The notes beneath the pieces are model-generated. The model was given only the letters and a program-made list of their open reading frames with translations. It made no database searches and was not told the DNA's origin. From DASZZX01 sp036260415 (lineage in GTDB: Bacteria; Actinomycetota; Nitriliruptoria; Nitriliruptorales; JAHWKO01): 7,444 nt of DNA. Shown here one piece after another: positions 1 through 5,306 of the stretch (its first letter is position 1; every line of letters starts with the position of its first letter). The position numbers were made by a program, and so were the translations under genes. The stretch is from the NCBI GenBank assembly GCA_036260415.1, contig DASZZX010000115.1, positions 1-7,444 of the forward strand. The letters are read 5' to 3'.

Positions 1-78
1 GGTGGCGGTGGGGGTGGAGGCGGCGGAGGTGGTGGGGGAGGCGGAGGCGGGGGAGGTGGCGGCGGCGGTGGTGGCGGG
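1..78. repeat. G-rich low-complexity tract encoding the polyproline tail
   Basis: The + strand consists of GG to GGGGG runs separated by single bases, with GGGGG at 10-14, 34-38 and 49-53. Read on the minus strand it is a run of CCN codons using all four proline codons. The + strand, which is the template for the CAP gene, has G-quadruplex potential. The tract continues beyond the left edge, so its full length is unknown. Confidence 0.85.
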
Positions 79-563
79 CGATCGCCCTCCGGGAGGCGGA
101 ACACCTGCGTCACCCAGAGCACGTCGCCCTTGCGCTCCACGCCGACACCCACCTCGGTGAAGTCGCGCGACAGGATGTTGGAGCGGTGCGTCGACGAGTC
201 CATCATCATCCGGTGGACGGTGGGCGGGTCGGACGCTGACCCCACGTTCTCGCCCACCTTGCGCCAGCAGCACACCTCGCCGGCCAGGTCAGGGTTGTGC
301 GACGTGCGTCCTTGGTCCGCCTGGCGGACGCTGTGGCGGCGGGCGACCTCCCTGAGGTCATCGCGGACGGTCAGTGCGGGCAGTCCCTGTCCTGCCCGTT
401 CGGCGTTGACACGCTGCACCAGGTCCGACTCCGCACCCGGGTCCACACCATCGGACCCGGCAGAACCTGGAAGGGATGTTCCTAACAGTACGACCAGCAA
501 CGCGCTGAGTGAGATAGCGCCCCATCCCGCTCCCCGCGCGGCGCGGCGTGGCGCGAACCCCAG
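1..563 (-). CDS. Secreted CAP/SCP-domain (YkwD-like) protein with polyproline tail, 3' end cut by window edge
   Basis: 187 codons are visible and no stop is reached. Residues 1-14 are basic, 15-31 form a hydrophobic stretch rich in Leu and Val, and a small-residue region PGSAG follows, so this is a Sec signal peptide with cleavage near residues 35-36. Residues about 46-156 are a CAP domain: LVQRVNAERAGQGLPAL (48-64) is the usual first helix, H89 lies in a SHN motif, GENVG is at 104-108, HRSNIL at 126-131, and VGVGV then WVTQVF at 138-155. H89, E105 and H126 match the conserved His/Glu cleft residues of the family. From residue 163 there are at least 25 prolines in a row. Bacterial CAP proteins are extracellular and mostly of unknown activity. 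No ATG or GTG lies in frame between the upstream stop and the signal peptide. A CTG at 561-563 has GGAGG six bases before it and gives a well-formed signal peptide. One leucine codon in the signal peptide (483-485) is TTA, which is rare at this GC content. The domain call is firm and the start is inferred. Confidence 0.85.
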   Translation of the reverse strand, partial: MGFAPRRAARGAGWGAISLSALLVVLLGTSLPGSAGSDGVDPGAESDLVQRVNAERAGQGLPALTVRDDLREVARRHSVRQADQGRTSHNPDLAGEVCCWRKVGENVGSASDPPTVHRMMMDSSTHRSNILSRDFTEVGVGVERKGDVLWVTQVFRLPEGDRPPPPPPPPPPPPPPPPPPPPPPPPP

Positions 564-569
564 GGGGCA

Positions 570-574
570 CCTCC
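570..574 (-). promoter_or_regulatory. Ribosome binding site that selects a CTG start
   Basis: On the minus strand GGAGG is followed by six bases (TGCCCC) and then CTG in the CAP frame. A GTG overlaps the GGAGG but is out of frame. This is the only well-placed initiation signal in the CAP frame upstream of the signal peptide. Confidence 0.5.
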
Positions 575-599
575 GGGTGGGGGCCCAGGTCGGCGCGGG

Positions 600-605
600 A
601 CCGTA
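600..605 (-). promoter_or_regulatory. Candidate -10 box (TACGGT) for the CAP gene
   Basis: TACGGT on the minus strand fits the actinobacterial TANNNT -10 pattern. A transcript starting about 7 bases downstream would have a leader of roughly 30 bases to the CTG start, with the GGAGG inside it. I see no convincing -35 element. It contains the only TA dinucleotide I found in the intergenic region. Confidence 0.35.
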
Positions 606-838
606 GTCATCTCGACCGGCTCATGCGCGGACGGTGCGTTGAGCGCAACCGGGTGTTGTCTGTGCGTCCAGCCGGGCGCCTGTCGGGGCGGTGCGGTCGC
701 CGGGGAACGAGCTCTCCGCGACGCGACTGCCGCACGGCCCGCACTCCCGGCAGCGGACGGTGGGGACGGGCGACCGGCTTGCCGCGTGGACGAGCGGCTG
801 GGAACCTTCCGCGCCACACCGACGGAGGAGCGCAGCAC

Positions 839-1252
839 GTGGCGCGGGAGACGACCCTGATCCTCGTCAAGCCCGACGGGGTCCGCCGGGGTCTGATCGG
901 CGAGGTCATCGGGCGCATCGAGCGCAAGGGGTACGCGGTCCAGGCGTTGGAGTTGCGGACCCTCGACCGGGAGTTCGCCGAGCGGCACTACGCCGAGCAC
1001 ACTGACAAGCCCTTCTTCGGTGAGCTGGTGGAGTTCATCACCTCCGGGCCGCTGGTGGCGATGTGCGTGGAGGGCGAGGCTGCGGTGCGAGGTACCCGCC
1101 AGCTGATGGGCGCGACCGATCCCCTGGCGGCCGACGCGGGGTCCATCCGCGGCTCGCACGCGACCCAGATCACCGAGAACATCGTGCACGGCTCGGACTC
1201 GCCGCAGAGCGCTGCGCGCGAGCTCGAGATGTTCTTCCCCGGACGGTTCTGA
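839..1252 (+). CDS. ndk: Nucleoside diphosphate kinase
   Basis: This cytoplasmic enzyme moves the gamma-phosphate of ATP onto NDPs and dNDPs through a phosphohistidine, balancing nucleotide pools. The 137-residue product has the normal family length and is collinear with it throughout. ILVKPDGV (8-15) carries the nucleotide-binding Lys11, HYAEH (50-54) the base-stacking Tyr51, and KPFFGELVEFITSGP is at 57-71. MGATDP (90-95), IRG (103-105, phosphate-binding Arg104) and NIVHGSDS (114-121, catalytic His117) complete the active site. The GTG start is preceded by GGAGGAG at 824-830 with an eight-base spacer. A longer open frame upstream lacks NDK similarity, so this start is preferred. ndk next to mreB is a known actinobacterial gene order. 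Here radC and a membrane gene lie between them. Confidence 0.97.
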   Translation: MARETTLILVKPDGVRRGLIGEVIGRIERKGYAVQALELRTLDREFAERHYAEHTDKPFFGELVEFITSGPLVAMCVEGEAAVRGTRQLMGATDPLAADAGSIRGSHATQITENIVHGSDSPQSAARELEMFFPGRF

Positions 1253-1407
1253 CCGAAGCGACCCCGACAGCGGCAAGGGCGACCGCCGGGAGCGGCGCGA
1301 TCGCACCGGCTGGCCACGGCGGGTGATCCAGCCTCCACAGGCTCGCGCGCGCCCCGGTTGCGCACGCCCGTCCCGTCGGTGACCGTGCGGCGGGCAGGAG
1401 GATCACC

Positions 1408-1926
1408 GTGTCGACGGAGACCGGGTGGCGCCGCGGACCGGCCGCCGGGCGCTGGAGCACAGCACCGGGCCCGGCCGTGGCTGCCGACAGATGTGCCGGC
1501 TGCGCCGCGGAGGTCGCCCGGGCCTTCGTGCTCGCGGACATCGAGCAGCGGCCACAGGTCGGCTCGCCCGAGGACGCGGCGGCGCTGGTGGGCCCCGAAC
1601 TCGCCGGACGGGACCGCGAGCGCTGCGTCGCCCTGCTGCTGGACACCAAGCACCGTGTGATCGCGTTGGGGACCGTCAGCGTCGGCAGCGTCGACCACAC
1701 CTTCATGGCACCCCGCGAGATCCTGCGGGACGCGCTCATCGCCAACGCCAGCGCCGTGGTCCTCGGGCACAACCACCCGTCTGGCGACCCCGAGCCGTCC
1801 CGTGACGACGAGCTGGTCACGGGGCGGATCGTGCGTGCAGCCGAGGTGGTGGGTGTGGACCTGCTCGACCATGTGATCGTCGGCGGGACGCGCTGGGTCA
1901 GCCTGGCACGTCGGGGCGTCCTGTGA
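1408..1926 (+). CDS. radC: RadC/UPF0758-family JAMM-domain protein, short form lacking the helix-hairpin-helix region
   Basis: RadC proteins carry a JAB1/MPN (JAMM) metalloprotease-like fold. Their molecular role is unsettled and the old DNA-repair assignment has been questioned. The metal-binding signature is intact: HNHPSGDPEPSRDD at 121-134 supplies H121, H123 and D134. E71, just before the LLLDTKHRVIALGT strand (76-89), is a plausible fourth residue. HPREI of the family appears as APREI (101-105), and LDHVIVGG (153-160) is the usual C-terminal strand. The product is 172 residues against about 220-230 for standard RadC. The N-terminal helix-hairpin-helix part is missing and residues 1-35 are low-complexity with one CxxC (C29, C32). 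GTG 1408 has AGGAGG (1396-1401) six bases upstream. No helix-hairpin-helix remnant was seen in any frame between ndk and this start. In Bacillus radC directly precedes mreB. Confidence 0.88.
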   Translation: MSTETGWRRGPAAGRWSTAPGPAVAADRCAGCAAEVARAFVLADIEQRPQVGSPEDAAALVGPELAGRDRERCVALLLDTKHRVIALGTVSVGSVDHTFMAPREILRDALIANASAVVLGHNHPSGDPEPSRDDELVTGRIVRAAEVVGVDLLDHVIVGGTRWVSLARRGVL

Positions 1927-1946
1927 GCCGGACAGGCGGCAGCGAC

Positions 1947-1952
1947 TACCCT
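1947..1952 (+). promoter_or_regulatory. Candidate -10 box (TACCCT) for a leaderless transcript
   Basis: TACCCT fits TANNNT and ends five bases before GTG 1958 and eight before GTG 1961. There is no Shine-Dalgarno sequence between it and either start. This is the spacing seen in leaderless actinobacterial genes, where the transcript begins at or next to the start codon. No clear -35 is visible. Confidence 0.5.
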
Positions 1953-1957
1953 CCTGC

Positions 1958-2386
1958 GTGGTGAGCGACGCCAGCGAAGCGGGGGTGGCCAGGCCGGCGC
2001 GGGCCAGCCGGCTCGCGGTCGCGGCCGTCGCCGCGCGCTCGGTCGGTGCGCTCTACGTGCTGTTCGGCGTGCTGGGGGTGCTGGGGCAGTTCGCCGGCTC
2101 GGTCGCCGGGTCCCTGGTCGGGGCCGTCGTCGTGGCCGGCGTGCTGTTGCTGCGCTGGGGGGCCGGCATCGAGCGCGGTTCGACCACGGCCATCTACCGG
2201 TCGGCGTGGGTGCTGTCGCTGCCGGCTCTCCTTGACCTCGCGGCCGTGCTGAGCGTCGCGATCCACCCCCTCGTCGCCGTGCGGCTCGTGTTCGAGGTGG
2301 CGGCGCTGCTGCTGGTCCTGTTGGCCGTGCCGGTGGCGCGACAGTGGCGGGCAGACGTCGTAGGGACGGGCGGGAGCGACCGATGA
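1958..2386 (+). CDS. Hypothetical four-helix membrane protein
   Basis: I do not recognise a family. The 142-residue product has a short N-terminal tail with four arginines (residues about 1-27). Four hydrophobic segments follow at about 28-43, 45-65, 82-102 and 105-125, then a short hydrophilic tail. The loop between segments 2 and 3 (about 66-81) carries Arg, Glu, Thr and Tyr, and P89-D93 interrupt segment 3. No catalytic motif is evident. It starts 31 bases after the radC stop and lies upstream of the mreB promoter region. With no ribosome binding site and a TACCCT box just upstream, it is probably translated from a leaderless mRNA. GTG 1958 and GTG 1961 are both possible starts and differ by one residue. 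Its position next to mreB is suggestive of envelope function but does not prove it. Confidence 0.75.
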   Translation: MVSDASEAGVARPARASRLAVAAVAARSVGALYVLFGVLGVLGQFAGSVAGSLVGAVVVAGVLLLRWGAGIERGSTTAIYRSAWVLSLPALLDLAAVLSVAIHPLVAVRLVFEVAALLLVLLAVPVARQWRADVVGTGGSDR

Positions 2387-2398
2387 GGCGGCGCCCCG

Positions 2399-2421
2399 CC
2401 GCAGCCGGTCGCCGGCTGCGG
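2399..2421 (+). terminator. Strong perfect hairpin (10-bp stem, 3-base loop) before the mreB promoter
   Basis: CCGCAGCCGG and CCGGCTGCGG are perfect inverted repeats around a TCG loop. The hairpin begins 12 bases after the membrane gene's stop. No T-tract follows, which is common among proposed actinobacterial terminators. The right arm reaches the position where the -35 of the mreB promoter (-10 at 2439) would lie, so it could instead, or also, be an operator. Confidence 0.5.
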
Positions 2422-2435
2422 GTCCCCGACCCTCC

Positions 2436-2444
2436 TGTTAGGCT
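2436..2444 (+). promoter_or_regulatory. Extended -10 promoter (TGTTAGGCT) for the mre operon
   Basis: TG-N-TAGGCT combines the extended -10 TG with a very typical actinobacterial TANNNT hexamer. Transcription would start near 2451, giving a leader of about 75 bases to the mreB start at 2526. No good -35 is visible, which the extended -10 may offset. I infer it drives mreBCD and possibly mrdA. Confidence 0.6.
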
Positions 2445-2515
2445 CCGCCCGCCGACGGCCAAGGCCGCCCGGAACGTCCCGTGCGTCTGGTACGTGACTC
2501 CCGACCCCGTGACCC

Positions 2516-2521
2516 AGGTGG
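2516..2521 (+). promoter_or_regulatory. Ribosome binding site for mreB (AGGTGG)
   Basis: AGGTGG lies four bases before GTG 2526. It favours this start over the in-frame GTG at 2481, which would add 15 residues with no counterpart in MreB proteins. Confidence 0.6.
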
Positions 2522-2525
2522 ACCC

Positions 2526-3566
2526 GTGAACAACCTCCCGAGCAGCGTCCAGGTCCTCGGCCGCGACATGGCCGTGGACCTCGGGACCGCCAACACGCTG
2601 GTGTACGTGCGCGGCCGCGGCATCGTCCTCGACGAGCCGTCCGTCGTGGCGATCAACACCAAGAACGGTGCGATCCTCGCCGTCGGTGCGGAGGCCAAGC
2701 GCATGATCGGGCGCACCCCCGGTCACATCGTCGCCATCCGCCCTCTCAAGGACGGGGTGATCGCCGACTTCGACGTGACCGAGAAGATGCTGCGCTACTT
2801 CATCCAGGCGGTGCACCGCCGCCGCTGGCTGGCCAAGCCGCGTGTGGTGGTCTGCGTGCCGTCGGGAATCACCGGGGTGGAGCAGCGCGCCGTCGAGGAG
2901 GCCACGATCCAGGCGGGTGCCCGCTCCGCCTACATCATCGAGGAGCCGATGGCAGCTGCGATCGGCGCCGGGCTGCCCGTGCACGAGCCGGCCGGCAACA
3001 TGGTCGTGGACATCGGAGGTGGCACCACCGAGGTCGCCGTCATCTCGCTGGGTGGCATCGTCACCAGCCAGTCCATCCGCATCGGCGGTGACGAACTCGA
3101 CGACGCCATCATCTCCTACATCAAGAAGGAGTACTCGCTGATGCTCGGCGAGCGCACCTCCGAGGAGATCAAGATGGCGATCGGGTCGGCTTTCCCACTG
3201 TCGGACGAGCCGCACGCCGAGATCCGTGGTCGCGACCTCGTGTCAGGGCTGCCGAAGACCATCATCGTGTCCGCCGAGGAGATCCGCCGGGCGATCGAGG
3301 AGCCGGTCAACGCCGTCATCGATGCGGTGAAGAACACCCTCGACCGGACCCCTCCGGAGCTCGCGGCGGACATCATGGACAAGGGCATCGTGCTGACCGG
3401 CGGTGGTGCCCTGTTGAAGGGGATCGACGAGCGCCTCAAGCACGAGACCGGGATGCCGATCCACGTCACCGAGAACCCGCTGTCCTCCGTGGCGATCGGT
3501 TCCGGCAAGTGCCTCGAGGAGTTCGAGGCGTTGAAGAAGGTCCTCATCTCCTCGTCGCGCCACTGA
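2526..3566 (+). CDS. mreB: Rod shape-determining actin homologue MreB
   Basis: MreB polymerises with ATP into membrane-bound filaments that guide the elongasome (MreC, MreD, RodA, PBP2) in lateral wall growth. The 346-residue product has the usual length, and all actin-fold nucleotide motifs are intact. Phosphate-1 is MAVDLGTANTLVYVRG (15-30). VCVPSG is at 109-114 and EEPMAAAIGAGLPV at 139-152. Phosphate-2 is DIGGGTTEVAVIS (162-174), IRIGGDELD is at 184-192, and the adenosine motif VLTGGGALLKGID is at 289-301. The start was chosen from AGGTGG at 2516-2521 and from the usual short N-terminus before GRDMAVDLG. It is the first gene after the extended -10 promoter at 2436-2444. Some Actinobacteria grow at the poles and lack mreB, so its presence together with mreC, mreD and mrdA suggests MreB-dependent growth or, as in Streptomyces, a spore-wall role. 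Confidence 0.98.
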   Translation: MNNLPSSVQVLGRDMAVDLGTANTLVYVRGRGIVLDEPSVVAINTKNGAILAVGAEAKRMIGRTPGHIVAIRPLKDGVIADFDVTEKMLRYFIQAVHRRRWLAKPRVVVCVPSGITGVEQRAVEEATIQAGARSAYIIEEPMAAAIGAGLPVHEPAGNMVVDIGGGTTEVAVISLGGIVTSQSIRIGGDELDDAIISYIKKEYSLMLGERTSEEIKMAIGSAFPLSDEPHAEIRGRDLVSGLPKTIIVSAEEIRRAIEEPVNAVIDAVKNTLDRTPPELAADIMDKGIVLTGGGALLKGIDERLKHETGMPIHVTENPLSSVAIGSGKCLEEFEALKKVLISSSRH

Positions 3567-3724
3567 CGACGGCACGGCGGGCCCGACGCGCGACGGCCAC
3601 CACCGGGTGAGAGTGCCCGCGCGGCGCCCGGCGCGGCGCGGTGGTCGCCTGGTGGCTGCTGTACGGTCGCCCAGCGCCCTGTGCAGGATGGGAGCCGCAC
3701 GAGCCGCGAGGGAGGCTCCTCGAC
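3567..3724 (+). other. mreB-mreC intergenic region with a candidate internal promoter
   Basis: This 158-base gap is wide for neighbouring mre genes. It contains GC-only repetitive sequence (about 3615-3642) and one TANNNT hexamer, TACGGT at 3662-3667, without TG extension or a clear -35. GGGAGG at 3710-3715 is the mreC ribosome binding site. The mreC frame stays open upstream to 3641, but that start has no ribosome binding site and would add 28 non-conserved residues. Confidence 0.4.
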
Positions 3725-4696
3725 GTGTACGACCGCCGGCGAGCCCGGGTGCTGCTGGCTGTCCTGACCCTCGTGTCGCTCGCTCTGATCACCATCGACG
3801 AGCGTGCGGGGGAGGACGGCCCGCTGTCGCGGGCACGGGACGGGGTCGCGACGATCTTCGCCCCGGTGCAGGACGGCCTGGCCACAGTGGTGCGCCCGGT
3901 CGGTGGGCTGTTCGCAGGGATCCGCGACGTGGTGCGCCTGCGGGATGAGAACGCGCGCCTGCAGGCGGAGCTCGAACGCCTGCGCGAGCGGAGGCGCTCG
4001 CTCGATGACGTCGTGCGGGAGAACGAGAGCCTGAAGGGGCTGCTCGAGCAGCGCGAGGAGCTCACCGCCGCCAGCGAGGAGCACAGCTTCTTCGCCGCCG
4101 AGGTGGTCGCGCTCGCCCCGTCGAGCTTCGCGGAGTGGACCGTGACCATCGACGCGGGAACGCGCGACGGGGTGCAGAAGGACATGACGGTGATCGACGG
4201 CGACGGGCTGGTCGGCCGGGTGGTGCAGAGCGGTCCGAGCCACTCGCGGGTGCTGCTGGCCATCGACCAGAACTTCGCCGCCGCCGCCCGCATCGCCGAG
4301 TCCGGCGAGCACGGCGTGCTCGAGGGTGGCGACACCGAGCCCATGGCCTTCGAGCTACTCAATCCGGAGGCGGACGTCCGCGTTGGGGACGAGGTGGTGA
4401 CGTCCACCTACGGCAACGCCACCTTCCCGGACGGTATCCCCGTGGGCGCGGTGTCGAAGGTGGACAAGCCCACCCCCTCGCTCAGCCGCACGGTGGACGT
4501 GCAGCCCTTCGTCGACTTCACACAGCTCGACGTCGTGCTGGTGATCCTGCGCGCGCCGCCACCGGACCCCGATCCGCTACCGATCCCCGGCTCGGAGCCC
4601 AGCGCACGGCCGAGCCCCGGCGACGCGGTCGTGCCCGGCGGTGCACCCGCCACGCCCCCGGCGACCCTCCCACCCACGGTGGAGCCCGACCGGTGA
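3725..4696 (+). CDS. mreC: Rod shape-determining protein MreC
   Basis: MreC is a bitopic membrane protein that links MreB to the extracytoplasmic PBPs and activates PBP2/RodA. The 323-residue product has a short basic N-terminus (R4-R8) and one membrane helix at about 9-24. A coiled coil runs over about 66-113 (LRDENARLQAELERLRERR at 72-90, then VVRENESLKGLLEQR at 96-110). The family beta-domain lies at about 122-275, including DGDGLVGRVV and the GDEVVTS, FPDGIPVG signatures. From 276 to the end is a proline-rich tail (APPPDPDPLPIPG and similar) that many MreC proteins lack. GTG 3725 follows GGGAGG (3710-3715) by nine bases, and its product starts just before the membrane helix as expected. 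The stop overlaps the mreD start in a GTGA, so the two are translationally coupled. Confidence 0.95.
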   Translation: MYDRRRARVLLAVLTLVSLALITIDERAGEDGPLSRARDGVATIFAPVQDGLATVVRPVGGLFAGIRDVVRLRDENARLQAELERLRERRRSLDDVVRENESLKGLLEQREELTAASEEHSFFAAEVVALAPSSFAEWTVTIDAGTRDGVQKDMTVIDGDGLVGRVVQSGPSHSRVLLAIDQNFAAAARIAESGEHGVLEGGDTEPMAFELLNPEADVRVGDEVVTSTYGNATFPDGIPVGAVSKVDKPTPSLSRTVDVQPFVDFTQLDVVLVILRAPPPDPDPLPIPGSEPSARPSPGDAVVPGGAPATPPATLPPTVEPDR

Positions 4697-5202
4697 CACG
4701 GGCCGCGGTGATCGGACTGCTGCTGTTCTCGGCGGCGGTGCTGCAGACCGCGCTGTTCCCGCACCTGGCGATCGCGGGCTACCGTCCCGATCTCCTGCTG
4801 CTGGTGACCGCGGCCTTCGCGCTGCACGACGGCGCGAGCACCGGCGTGCTGGTGGGCTTCACCGCCGGGGTGGTCACCGATCTCCTGTTGGTCCAGCCGT
4901 CACTGGGGCTGTCGACGGTCGTGCTGGTGAGCGTCGGGTACGCGGTGGGGTTGGTGCGTCCCTACCTCGCGATCGGTTCGGTCACCGCCCCGGTCGCGAT
5001 CGCGTTCGCCAGCGGCGTGGCCGGCACGGCCGGCTACGGCCTGCTGTCGCGGCTGCTCGGCGACCCCCGCTTCACGCTCGAGCTGGTCGCGCAGGCATCC
5101 CTGATGGTGGGCCTGTACAACACCGTGCTCGCGCCGCCCGCGTTCGTCCTGGTCGGAGGCCTGACCGGCCGCTTCCCGCCGCAGAGGACCGCGCCGCTGT
5201 GA
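4693..5202 (+). CDS. mreD: Rod shape-determining membrane protein MreD
   Basis: MreD is the small polytopic membrane partner of MreC in the elongasome, with no known catalytic activity. The 169-residue product is close to family length. Hydrophobic segments lie at about 4-22, 33-44, 47-66, 72-88, 97-117 and 130-156. Typical family features are the LQTALFPHLAIAGYRPDLLL stretch (17-36, with P32-D33 before the second segment), GFTAGVVTDLL (55-65, D63) and YNTVLAPPAF near the end. The GTG start overlaps the mreC stop by four bases (GTGA). GGTGGAG at 4678-4684 sits inside the end of mreC, eight bases from the start. Its own stop lies in another GTGA that could start a 35-codon ORF leading into mrdA. 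Confidence 0.93.
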   Translation: MTRAAVIGLLLFSAAVLQTALFPHLAIAGYRPDLLLLVTAAFALHDGASTGVLVGFTAGVVTDLLLVQPSLGLSTVVLVSVGYAVGLVRPYLAIGSVTAPVAIAFASGVAGTAGYGLLSRLLGDPRFTLELVAQASLMVGLYNTVLAPPAFVLVGGLTGRFPPQRTAPL

Positions 5203-5306
5203 GCTCGGGCCCGACCGACCCGCCGCGCCCGGCGTCGATGGTGCACGACTGCTACCGTCACGGCGCTCTCGGCCCCGGCCGACGCGATCCGTCTCCGTCC
5301 GCGTGA
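5199..5306 (+). CDS. Possible small ORF of 35 codons coupling mreD to mrdA
   Basis: A GTG overlapping the mreD stop (GTGA, 5199-5202) opens a frame that ends in a TGA overlapping the mrdA GTG (GTGA, 5303-5306). The peptide would be 35 residues, rich in Pro, Arg and Ser with one Cys, and matches nothing I know. AGAGGA at 5183-5188 is a weak ribosome binding site ten bases before the start. mrdA itself has none, so reading through this frame could deliver ribosomes to it. A chance open frame is quite possible at this GC content, so I rate it tentative. Confidence 0.3.
   Translation: MSSGPTDPPRPASMVHDCYRHGALGPGRRDPSPSA
5250..5258 (+). promoter_or_regulatory. Candidate extended -10 (TGCTACCGT) upstream of mrdA
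   Basis: TG-N-TACCGT resembles the mreB promoter box at 2436-2444. It would start transcription near 5265, about 38 bases before the mrdA GTG. No -35 is clear. It would allow mrdA and the next gene to be expressed apart from mreBCD. Confidence 0.4.

Larger units (their letters stand above)
564..838. other. Divergent intergenic region between the CAP gene and ndk
   Basis: This 275-base stretch separates two divergently read genes. Apart from the CAP-side signals (570-574, 600-605) and the ndk ribosome binding site GGAGGAG at 824-830, I see no gene and no RNA gene. There is no TANNNT box on the + strand, so the ndk promoter is unresolved. A short hairpin GTTG-AGCG-CAAC (639-650) is too weak to call. 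Confidence 0.5.

Noticed and set aside
130..606. Plus-strand frame over the CAP gene
   Set aside because: It is a shadow frame. The minus strand here encodes a signal peptide and a recognisable CAP domain.
548..838. Upstream in-frame extension of ndk
   Set aside because: The added residues are Arg- and Gly-rich with no NDK similarity. GTG 839 has a well-spaced GGAGGAG and gives the family length exactly.
1284..1297. Small hairpin after ndk (CGCCG-GGAG-CGGCG) as a terminator
   Set aside because: The stem is only five base pairs without a T-tract, which is expected by chance at this GC content. The ndk to radC gap has no TA dinucleotide and so no TANNNT promoter, and read-through into radC is as likely.
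2481..2525. Earlier GTG as the mreB start
   Set aside because: It would add 15 residues not found in MreB proteins. AGGTGG lies just before GTG 2526.
1170..3215. Very long open frame (681 codons) on the minus strand opposite radC, the membrane gene and mreB
   Set aside because: It lies antisense to conserved genes and its product is low-complexity, rich in Arg, Pro, Ala and Asp. This is the usual mirror effect of GC-biased third positions.
3116..4312. Minus-strand frame (398 codons) opposite the end of mreB and most of mreC
   Set aside because: It is a shadow of two conserved genes with no domain signature.
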